NCBI RefSeq assembly: GCF_029338515.1 | Contig: NZ_CP119988.1 | Location: 1,240,001-1,304,000, forward strand | DNA length: 64,000 bases | Reading direction: 5' to 3' | Source of the DNA: Haloglomus litoreum | Lineage (GTDB): Archaea > Halobacteriota > Halobacteria > Halobacteriales > Haloarculaceae | Part shown: piece by piece, positions 25,462-32,902 of the stretch | Layout: the number at the start of each line of letters is the position of its first letter | Numbering within the stretch: the first letter of the stretch is position 1 | The notes under the pieces: generated by a model | The model's input: only the letters and a program-made list of their open reading frames with translations | The model's database searches: none | What the model was told of the DNA's origin: nothing | Program-made: the position numbers and the translations under genes

Positions 25462-27677
25462 AGTGGATACCGTACCTCGAAGGCCGTGCTATATGCCTCT
25501 GGCGCTGCGACCAACTCTATCTCCCCGTCCACATTATCTACGACTCGTTTGACAATGTACAGGCCTAACCCAGCGCCGACGCTTTCCGGACCTCCTGAAT
25601 CCGTGGTCGAGTACAGCGGATCGAAAATCCGGTCCTCCTCTTCCTCAGGGATACCAGTTCCGTTATCGATGACACGTAGCTTATGGGTATCTGAGGTATT
25701 CTCAGCTTCGAACCGGATTTTGTTCCCTTCAGGTGGTGCTGATTCTTCGGAGACGGCCTTAATCGCGTTCGTCAACAGGTTTGTGAGTACCCCAGAATAG
25801 AGTGCCACATTCATTTCTGGTCCGGATAGATCGAATTCAATCTCATTCTCTATTTCGATGTTATAAGCGGACAATCTCGATTCGAAGCGGTTGACTACGT
25901 GTCGTACTTGCGATTTAGGATTAATTTCCGACTCCTCTTGGCTCGAGAGCCTTTCCATGAAGTTTTCCGCATACCCGAGATGGCTTCTGAAGTCCGACAC
26001 GAGGCGTTCCGTCTCATCAATTGTCTCTTGCAAATTCTCGCTCCGCTCTTTTTCCGGAATCGACCTCCACTGACGCAAGAGCTCCTCTGCGTTATCGAGA
26101 ATATTCGACGACTCATGGCTCATGAAGGCCGTGACCGCACCGAGGAGATTCATCGACTCGACCGCTTCACGCGCTTCGCGTTCGGCCTGTACAGACTCGG
26201 TGGCAACCTCTTCTATTTCTCTTACCTCAGATACGAGCTCCTCCTTATCATCTGGGTCAATACCGGTGCTCCGTTCGATATCTTCGATTGTGGACTGAGT
26301 CTGTTCCCCGAGCTCTGAGCGCTTTCGCTCAGCTCGTTCTATCCGCTGCCGTTTCTGCTCTTGTTTATTGACAATCGACAGGCCCTCAATTGCTCCGCGT
26401 ATGATGGTCTGCAGTTGATTGAAGCCTTCGTTCTCAATGAACCCCTGTCGATCCATCGCAGGGACGAGCCGTTCCGGTTGTTCTTGGTCGCCACCACGAT
26501 AGCTGGACACGTTCACCGCCCCCAGAAGGTTGCGCTTTCCTGGAAGCGCAAGCTGGGCTCGAGGAACACTGATGTTTAATTCATTCTCAGGGAACAGGCG
26601 CTCCGTTATCGGCGATCGCCACTCTCGCTCACGTCGGGCCTGCGATTCAGAGAGATTCAACCAATCGTTCTCTCTATCACCGTAGGGTGGCATCCGGAAT
26701 CCCTTATCAATGACTCGCACGCCGCCGTTCTCTTTTAACCACGAGGGGACTGAGCGACCGTCTAGCGTTTCCATACCGCGAAACTGCCCCTGGCTCATGT
26801 CGAAGTATCTAATTTCTCCATTCAAATGCGAAATATATGTCTCGTTGAGAGTATACGTAAATTCCCGGTTCTTGTCCGCATTATTCTGGTGTTTGAACCG
26901 GTAGAGCACCGTATCTCCATCAAGTTCGATTTCAACTAGCGATGTCCAACGGTCATAGATTTCCTTAGCGGGGCTCTGAGCAACGCTCCCTTCTCCAGGG
27001 GGGGCAAAATAGACAGAAAAGCCGGGGTCGCCCTCAGCATCCTCGCTGACTACCTCCGACGGCTCCGGTTCGTACGGGGCAGAAACGATATCCAACACCT
27101 CTCCAGATGCCTCTTTGAGTTTCTCCTGTGACCAGTCTTCGCGAAGGTCCGTTATCTGGAGTGTCGTCCCCTCATCATCGCTGCTCGCATCGTCGTACAG
27201 GCGATACTCGATTTCCATCTCTCGGAGGCCAGATCCGCTCTCGAATTCCCGCCAGTCGAACTCGGCGACCAAACGCCGGTACTCGTCTTCGGTCGGATCC
27301 TTGGCAACTGATTCGAGTTCTAACTCTAGTCCCAGATTACGAACTGCGAAGCGGCCGACGCCCTTGGACCCTGTAACCTCGCGACCGTAGCGTCGTGATT
27401 CCGGATTGCGGCTTCGATTCGATGTCGCTATCGTCATCCAGTTTTCGCTGAACTCCCGCTCCGTCATCCCATGCCCGTCGTCCTTGACGACTAGCGTCTC
27501 GTTCTCGTTTTCAAGCCAGATGTTGCACTTGGTGGCATCGGCGTCGTATGCGTTTTTGATGAGTTCTGTAAGTGCAACTTGGGTTGATGCGATGAGCCGT
27601 TCGCCGAGTTCGGAGAGCAACTGGCTATCGCTAGAGAAACGGGCCTGCTCCCGAGTAATGAGCCCAGATTGCGCCAT
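25458..27677 (-). CDS. Sensor kinase with two GHKL ATPase domains
   Basis: 739 residues from the ATG at 27677; an ORF start at 27722 would lie upstream of the TATA box at 27704-27715. Residues 25-120 are a MutL/Hsp90-like ATPase: E38..N42, DDGHGM (66-71), GSKGVGRFA (103-111). A coiled coil (RERAERKRSELGEQ...) follows near residue 450. The C-terminal part has a possible H-box (FMSHESSNILDNAEELL), then N-box LLTNAIKA, G1 DNGTGIPEEE and G2 GAGLGLYIVKRV of a histidine-kinase ATPase. No membrane segment is present, so the signal is cytoplasmic. Two ATPase domains in one protein are unusual. It heads a three-gene operon. Confidence 0.75.
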   Translation of the reverse strand: MAQSGLITREQARFSSDSQLLSELGERLIASTQVALTELIKNAYDADATKCNIWLENENETLVVKDDGHGMTEREFSENWMTIATSNRSRNPESRRYGREVTGSKGVGRFAVRNLGLELELESVAKDPTEDEYRRLVAEFDWREFESGSGLREMEIEYRLYDDASSDDEGTTLQITDLREDWSQEKLKEASGEVLDIVSAPYEPEPSEVVSEDAEGDPGFSVYFAPPGEGSVAQSPAKEIYDRWTSLVEIELDGDTVLYRFKHQNNADKNREFTYTLNETYISHLNGEIRYFDMSQGQFRGMETLDGRSVPSWLKENGGVRVIDKGFRMPPYGDRENDWLNLSESQARREREWRSPITERLFPENELNISVPRAQLALPGKRNLLGAVNVSSYRGGDQEQPERLVPAMDRQGFIENEGFNQLQTIIRGAIEGLSIVNKQEQKRQRIERAERKRSELGEQTQSTIEDIERSTGIDPDDKEELVSEVREIEEVATESVQAEREAREAVESMNLLGAVTAFMSHESSNILDNAEELLRQWRSIPEKERSENLQETIDETERLVSDFRSHLGYAENFMERLSSQEESEINPKSQVRHVVNRFESRLSAYNIEIENEIEFDLSGPEMNVALYSGVLTNLLTNAIKAVSEESAPPEGNKIRFEAENTSDTHKLRVIDNGTGIPEEEEDRIFDPLYSTTDSGGPESVGAGLGLYIVKRVVDNVDGEIELVAAPEAYSTAFEVRYPL

Positions 27678-27703
27678 GGTTAGTTGACCGACCTTGCTGG
27701 CGG

Positions 27704-27715
27704 CTATATAAATAG
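27704..27715 (-). promoter_or_regulatory. TATA box of the phosphorelay operon
   Basis: CTATATAAATAG at 27704-27715, centred about 32 bases upstream of the ATG at 27677. This spacing suggests a leader of only a few bases and decides the start codon against the longer frame. Confidence 0.6.
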
Positions 27716-27843
27716 CTTTCACCCGGACGGGATTCTCTCACTGTCCTTTGTCTGAATCTCTCAGATGGGTCTCCGGTCACACCCCCTATCCAGTCTTTTC
27801 CGTTACTGTACTAGGGACACAGACCCGCTCAATCTCACGAACC

Positions 27844-29955
27844 CTATTCGAGGCCGAGTATGTCTCGAACGGTATCGTCTAGCCTCGAGGAAACATCTTC
27901 GACGTCCTGTCCACTATCAAGTCCCTCACAAAGGTCGGAATATGCTGCTGCCAGCCGTTTGGCTTCGTCCCTCGGCAATTCCCTTGTGTCGATTATGGGG
28001 ACGTCCTTGAGCTCGTTTGGTTCGATTTTATGTAGCCCACGGGCGTACGTCCGTCCACTCCGCTTCGTGATTTCATCGGCGACGCTGCTGTTCAAGTATG
28101 CCAACAACGCCTCTACCTCCGTATCGTCGAACCCATCGAGTGTGATATTGTGGAGGTTGTTCAGGGTCCGGATATCAGCCCCATTTCGGATGAACCGAAA
28201 TCCATCCTTGCTCATGTACGTGGCCACGATGTCCGGGGTTGCCCGCCAATCAACCGCGTACCAGGGGTCACGGTTGTCAGCTAAGTAACTTTTGTCAGCC
28301 CCAATCTCACGTCCGTGGTCGAGATACGACTGTAACGCTTCGTCCTCAACGTTTCTGAGCTTCTCATCGTCATCATAGCAGTAGAGCAGCCACACTTCGT
28401 CACCACCCTCTCTCCGCGACTCCCAGTGATCGTCGGTGAACTCCAGCTGTTTGAACCCACTCGTCCGGCGGATGAGCCTCGCGAGGTGAGACCGGTCGAG
28501 GTTCCACTCTTCAACCTCGCTCTGAGTCAAACAAAAGTAGTCGTTCTTTCCAGTCGCGATACCGCGTTTGATATCCGCCACCTGACGGAAGGGGGTCAGT
28601 CCCGGAATTGAATCCACCTCCTCCGGGTTGACGTAGTTCCGCCAGTCGTTTTCAACTAACAGTTCATGCTGGGCAGCTCGATTCACCAGGCCGAACTCGG
28701 TCTCCCCCGTCATCGCGCCGTCGACGGCGGCAAGGAGCGTCTCGACGGCGGGCCATTCGTCTACCTTGATGAACGCTGTATCGTGGTCATCACCAATCGC
28801 CCGCTTTTCGAGTAGAGTGATGCAGGGCATGACGTCTGCAGCCCCAAACACCGGCGTGTCCAAATCGAGGAAGACGAACGCCTGAATCGCAAAACGGTCG
28901 AGCAGAAACGCTCGGAGGGTCTCTCCATAAACGGTATCGAAGAACCGGGACGGAGTGATGAATGCCATCCGCCCCCCTTGCCCAAGGAACTGCTCGGAAT
29001 GGGCGAAAAAGTACGCGAACAGCGGCGACTGGCCAGTGATGGAGACCCCTGCCTCTGCATCGAGGATTCTATTGTACCGGCCGCGGCCCTCGTCAAGAGC
29101 GTGGCTCCGAGAGTACGGCGGATTGGCGACAATCGCATCTACTTCGGGAATCCGTTTCGGGTTCCGCTGGTCGAGACGCGTCGACGAGCCATCGACGAAG
29201 GTATCCATATAGTCCGAGTGATGAAAGTTCGGCGACCCATCCCCATTCTCGAGCTTCAACCCTGCAGAGGCCATGACGATCGCTAAAGCGTTTACATCCA
29301 CGCCCCACATCTCAGTTACCTTGCTGGGCTCCGGGGCTGCCTGCTTCTCGTCGTACATGCAGGCAGTCAACACGCCAGCGCCGATGCCCGGATCGAGCAC
29401 CTCATCATCGCCAGCAGTCACGGCCCAGGCGGCCATGAATTCGCCCACGTGCCGGGGGGTACGGAACTGCCCTCGTTCCCGGCGAATTTCGGGCGGAACG
29501 AGGTTTTCGAATAGCTCGCCGATTGCATCTGTGGGCATTTCGAGGCCACGAACGTGCTTTCGGGTATCCAACAGAGGGGCGAACAACTCCGCGTCGATTC
29601 CCTTGACAAGGGTATCGAGCGGGTTCTCGCTGAATGCTTCGTCATCGGTCTCTGCCCCGGCCTGAATCAATTCTGCGTAGATATCGTCGGTCTCAGCGAG
29701 CGGCTCCAGTGCTTCCGATTCCTCCTGATAAATCTGATAGAGCGTAGACTTCAGCAACCGGTTGAAGGCCGCGAGATTGCACATGAGTCGGTCCGGATTT
29801 CCGGCCCCAGTGACACCGAAGTCGGCCATCCAGTCGTTCACTGACGCTGTCCGGTCGTCGGGAAACTGGAGGTATTCGTAGATTTCACTCCCGACATCCC
29901 TTATTTCACCCTCTATCTCCTCTATTCCGTCCGGAGGTGACAGCTGACGGCTCAT
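27844..29955 (-). CDS. N6-adenine DNA methylase with specificity region
   Basis: 703 residues. Motif I is DPGIGAG (188-194), a histidine- and aspartate-rich turn follows, and NPPY at 278-281 is the catalytic motif IV. An N-terminal helical region (residues 60-180, with RRERGQFRTPRHVGEFMA) resembles the type I HsdM/Eco57I N-terminus. Residues 400-703 probably recognise the target (GLTPFRQVADIKRGIATGKNDYF, a TRD-like start). No nuclease or motor gene is adjacent, so this is either an orphan methylase or a self-contained type IIG-like enzyme that has lost its nuclease domain. Product N6-methyladenine is expected. Confidence 0.75.
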   Translation of the reverse strand: MSRQLSPPDGIEEIEGEIRDVGSEIYEYLQFPDDRTASVNDWMADFGVTGAGNPDRLMCNLAAFNRLLKSTLYQIYQEESEALEPLAETDDIYAELIQAGAETDDEAFSENPLDTLVKGIDAELFAPLLDTRKHVRGLEMPTDAIGELFENLVPPEIRRERGQFRTPRHVGEFMAAWAVTAGDDEVLDPGIGAGVLTACMYDEKQAAPEPSKVTEMWGVDVNALAIVMASAGLKLENGDGSPNFHHSDYMDTFVDGSSTRLDQRNPKRIPEVDAIVANPPYSRSHALDEGRGRYNRILDAEAGVSITGQSPLFAYFFAHSEQFLGQGGRMAFITPSRFFDTVYGETLRAFLLDRFAIQAFVFLDLDTPVFGAADVMPCITLLEKRAIGDDHDTAFIKVDEWPAVETLLAAVDGAMTGETEFGLVNRAAQHELLVENDWRNYVNPEEVDSIPGLTPFRQVADIKRGIATGKNDYFCLTQSEVEEWNLDRSHLARLIRRTSGFKQLEFTDDHWESRREGGDEVWLLYCYDDDEKLRNVEDEALQSYLDHGREIGADKSYLADNRDPWYAVDWRATPDIVATYMSKDGFRFIRNGADIRTLNNLHNITLDGFDDTEVEALLAYLNSSVADEITKRSGRTYARGLHKIEPNELKDVPIIDTRELPRDEAKRLAAAYSDLCEGLDSGQDVEDVSSRLDDTVRDILGLE

Positions 29956-30384
29956 CTTAGCTGGTGGTTGGTCGGCCCCAATGGTGCATGGATAGAGTAG
30001 TTTGACTGTCGGCGCTCCACATCTTCAACCTATCCAACCCGCTTGGAGTCCTGCACTCGCCATGATTTAACCTGGAAAGCAAGGTTAGATTTGCAACGGG
30101 TAACCGGACCGATCTGAAAGCTGTGCCCCTTAAATCGGCGGATTTCGTTCCGTCCGCGCCTCCTGAAACAGATCGAGAGAGGTATGTTTTGATAGAGTCA
30201 CCTGAATCGAAGGTGGCCTCCGGTCGGTGCTCCTCAGGATACACGACTACATACTACTAGGGGGGCATGATAAACCTCCGGAGACGTGCCCTTAGCAAGG
30301 TACCGGCAGTGTTGATCCGGAACAACAGGGGTGCTTGCCCTCTTACCACTGTTACAGTGGCAGTACCATCTCTTAATTGAGCTA

Positions 30385-30590
30385 TCAGCACTCATGCTCG
30401 CGAAGCCGTTCGCGAGTCCCCATTACCCCACAGGCCGGGCACTGCTCGATAGGCGCGCCGAGGTCCGGCGCCCGCTCTCGCAGTACGGCGCGCAACTCGT
30501 CGCGGACTTCAGCATTCCGGGTAAGTCGACTCGCCTTCCGGACTCGCGCCCGGACGAACTGCCAATCCGGCCGGGATCGAGTTCGCTCAT
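30385..30590 (-). pseudogene. Zinc-finger protein copy with frameshift
   Basis: The ATG at 30590 (MSELD) and the body (PDWQFVRARVRKASRLTR... CPACGVMGTRERLREHEC) are in different frames because one base is missing near 30570 compared with the intact copies at 37078 and 40111. The CPACG...H-x-x-C finger itself is preserved. An in-frame start further upstream would begin with unrelated sequence, so the gene is taken as broken. Confidence 0.65.
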
Positions 30591-30690
30591 GCGAACACCT
30601 TGCCAGGCTCCTCACATCCCTCGGCGTGCCTGCCCCCACGCCGGAGCTCGCACAAGTTCTCGCACGTACTCCCACAGCCGAGGCCCCGGC
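30587..30690 (-). pseudogene. C2HC mini-finger copy, degenerate
   Basis: Ends GCEEPGKVFA, like the intact 40-residue protein at 40314, and overlaps the next start by ATGA. The first cysteine of the CLGCG pair is glycine here (RGLGCG), the following segment has extra cysteines, and no start codon was found, so it is probably not functional. Confidence 0.45.
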
Positions 30691-30752
30691 GAAATGCCCG
30701 CCTACCAACGACGTTGAGATCCATCCCACGAGGCCCCTATCCGAGACGACGC

Positions 30753-31697
30753 CTACCGCGGTGGCCACCAATCCAGTGCCGCGTTGTGCTGCTCGATATG
30801 TTCATCAGCCACCAGGGACAGCTCCTCTACTTTCTCCCCGTGTCGGCCGGTCAACGAGAGTTGGAGTGACTCACTCGTAGTCTCGAACTCCGGGTTGAGC
30901 CATATCCGTCCGGATTCATCGAAGGTCCAGAGCCCGGCGTCGAAGGCCATGTGATGGGTCCAGTCCAGCAGGACGACGTTCTCGATATCTTCGGCCAGCT
31001 GCTGGTGGTCGGCCCGGCCGAGGATATGCGAGACGGTAAGCAGGTCCGCGTGTTCGATGCCAGAGAGCGGGCAGCGGTGCTCGAACCGTTCGAAGACGGC
31101 CCGTCTGAACTCGGCGCTCACGTGCACCTGCGTCCGGCGCGATTCCGAGAGCGTCCCGGACGTGTCCTCACTCGCTCCGCCTCGGTCTGCCGGCTGTGTC
31201 CCGGAGTCAGTGGCCGTTGGTTGCGGGACGGTATCTGGTTCCGTCGCATACTGGAACACTGCGTCCCAATCATCGACGTATTTGGCGAGTGGCCCCGAGT
31301 ACTGGCCGTCGCCTTCGATCCAGATCTTCTGGTCGCCTTTGGAGTAGGTCTCCTCCTCGATCAGGTGTTGGGTGAGGAAGATGAAATGGTGCTCGTCGGG
31401 GTCGAACTCGTGTTTGTCCCAGACGTCGAGCGTGATGTTGACGACCGCTCGCTCGGAGCCCTGCTCGATTTTCTCGACTTCGCGGTTGTAGCGATGCCAG
31501 ATGTGCTTCTGGCCCTGTTCGTTTTCGTACTCGCGACTTTTGCCTTCGGAGTACCGGACCTTCCCGATGACGCCGGGGTCCTCCCCGAGCTGGAAGTGGA
31601 AGATGCGGCCGTCGAGATCCGTATCGATGTAGACCCCTCGCTCTCGGGCTTGTTGCTCCAAAAGTGCCAGCCAGTCCTTCGTCGCTTGCGGTGGCAT
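30753..31697 (-). CDS. HNH endonuclease (copy 2)
   Basis: 314 residues from the ATG at 31697, the start conserved in the copy at 38407. The C-terminal domain (residues 200-265) reads CPLSG, LLTVSHILGRADHQQ, DIENVVLLDWTHHMAFDAGLW: the C...H...N...H pattern of the HNH_2 family, with C209, H224, N240 and H248/H249. The N-terminal 150 residues form a separate domain (YIDTDLDGRIFHFQLGEDP, AVVNITLDVWDKHEFD) of unknown role, then a low-complexity linker. Non-specific or modification-dependent DNA cleavage is expected for HNH_2 proteins. Nearly identical to copy 3. Confidence 0.75.
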   Translation of the reverse strand: MPPQATKDWLALLEQQARERGVYIDTDLDGRIFHFQLGEDPGVIGKVRYSEGKSREYENEQGQKHIWHRYNREVEKIEQGSERAVVNITLDVWDKHEFDPDEHHFIFLTQHLIEEETYSKGDQKIWIEGDGQYSGPLAKYVDDWDAVFQYATEPDTVPQPTATDSGTQPADRGGASEDTSGTLSESRRTQVHVSAEFRRAVFERFEHRCPLSGIEHADLLTVSHILGRADHQQLAEDIENVVLLDWTHHMAFDAGLWTFDESGRIWLNPEFETTSESLQLSLTGRHGEKVEELSLVADEHIEQHNAALDWWPPR

Positions 31698-31870
31698 TGC
31701 TGTGTGGTCCGGCGGGAGGTTCATTTCAGTACCGGGCCAGTCGGCTCTACGGCCTTCACCAAGCGAGGTGACCTACTTTGAAACGACCGGGTGGAGAGCT
31801 GTCGAACAGCAGTCTTAGCTGCTCTTGTGGGCGATGTGAGTAAGCACATGGATTAAGTGCCGAACGTTGC

Positions 31871-32035
31871 CTACGACTTGGTATGGGCACGGAGCCACGA
31901 GACGTGGGCGACTTCGAGGGCGTCGAGCCTGCCGCCCACCCTGTTGTTCCCGAAGGTGTTCTCCGTGGCATCAACGATCTCGCTGCTGGTCGGACGGTCA
32001 GCAACGCAGAACTCGACGACAGCCTCAAGTTCTAA
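31871..32035 (-). pseudogene. Possible winged-helix fragment
   Basis: The minus frame encodes ELEAVVEFCVADRPTSSEIV followed by a helix and RVGGRLDALEVAHVSWL, which reads like an HTH domain with its recognition helix. No start codon fits and the upstream sequence is broken by the orc1 fragment that begins at 32106. The rest of 31698-32105 contains nothing recognisable. Confidence 0.3.
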
Positions 32036-32105
32036 TCCCGGGGCTGCTGAGTGCCCCGGATTTCGCTCTCTGACAACTAACGGCGCCTCATTCTTCCCGC
32101 CGAGT

Positions 32106-32483
32106 ATGTACGTCGACGGCTGGCGCAGCGGGACCGAGTACAAGGTGCTTGAGCCGTTGCTCCATCGGCTGGGCTTACGGGCACAAGTCAAGCGCAGCGT
32201 CGCCCACGACGAGTTCCACGAGCTCGTCCGGCAGCATCATGAGCCGTTCGTCGTCGTCCTGGACGAGGTCGACCGGCTGGAGGCGCAGACGCTGCTGCGC
32301 GAACTCATCGAGCATTCCGAGGCGGTTGTGGTCGCGATTACGACCGACGCCGACCGCTGGGTCGGCACGCTCGAGCCACGCCTGCAGTCTCGGGTGACCG
32401 ACCTCCGGCCGCTGGCGGTCGATGCCTACGACACCGAGACGCTGGCGGATATCCTCAGCCCCCGGGCCGCGCGGGCGTTGGCT
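32106..32483 (+). pseudogene. Orc1/Cdc6 internal fragment
   Basis: The frame encodes YVDGWRSGTEYKVLEPLLHR, then SVAHDEFHELV and VVVLDEVDRLEAQTLL (Walker B), an LQSRVTDLRPL arginine-finger region and DILSPRAARALAGG, all collinear with the middle of Orc1 copies A and B. Walker A and the winged helix are missing. The frame runs straight on into an integrase fragment. Confidence 0.7.
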
Positions 32484-32504
32484 GGTGGCGTGGGGCGCGC
32501 TGGG

Positions 32505-32860
32505 GGTGGCGAGTTGCGCTGGAGTGAGGTCGGCGAGTGCTGGTTCCTCGAGGTCCGGGCCAAGAACACCGCTGGGGGTGGGCCGACGGTTCGAGACGCC
32601 TGGATGCTCGAGCCGGTCGAGGCCAACGTGCGGCGGGTCTCACGGGAGCGTGGGCGGGGGAGTGGCGCGTCGTGGGTGCAGGCTTCGAAATCGAGTGTGC
32701 GCCGGTGGGTGACGGCGGCCGCTGGGGAGGTGGCCGAGGACGCCAGCCAGCCCGAGCGGTGGCGTGAGGTCAGCAGTCACGACCTTCGGCGGTCGTGGGC
32801 GACGTACCATCTTGTCGAGCGGCAGACGACGTCCGGACGATGATGGCCATCGGGTGGGGG
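32505..32860 (+). pseudogene. Tyrosine recombinase C-terminal fragment
   Basis: The frame encodes LRWSEVGECWFLEVRAKNT (second half of the catalytic domain), WVQASKSSVRRWVTAA and SSHDLRRSWATYHLVERQ (the HxxR helix), after which one missing base throws VRTMMAIG out of frame. The first catalytic arginine region and the tyrosine are absent. It is fused in frame to the orc1 fragment, and the same end fragment occurs at 845-940. Confidence 0.65.
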
Positions 32861-32902
32861 AGTGAGTAACCTCTCCATCAGACGTTCGTAGCATCCTTTT
32901 TT

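Larger units (their letters stand above)
30385..31697 (-). repeat. HNH/zinc-finger cassette, direct repeat of 37078-38407
   Basis: Each cassette has HNH, C2HC mini-finger and CPACG finger in the same order on the minus strand, with near-identical DNA across about 1.3 kb. The copies are 6.7 kb apart in direct orientation and flank the orc1/integrase fragments and the 902-aa nuclease. A third, shorter match lies at 22245-22770, and the two finger genes recur without HNH at 40111-40436. Confidence 0.75.

Noticed and set aside
29957-30244. Minus-strand 95-residue ORF before the methylase
   Set aside because: No motif, no promoter and uneven codon use; only a weak inverted repeat TAACCT/AGGTTA (30068-30087) lies there.
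31857-32843. A 328-residue protein
   Set aside because: It joins an orc1 piece and an integrase piece, each incomplete, so it is a chimeric remnant rather than a gene.
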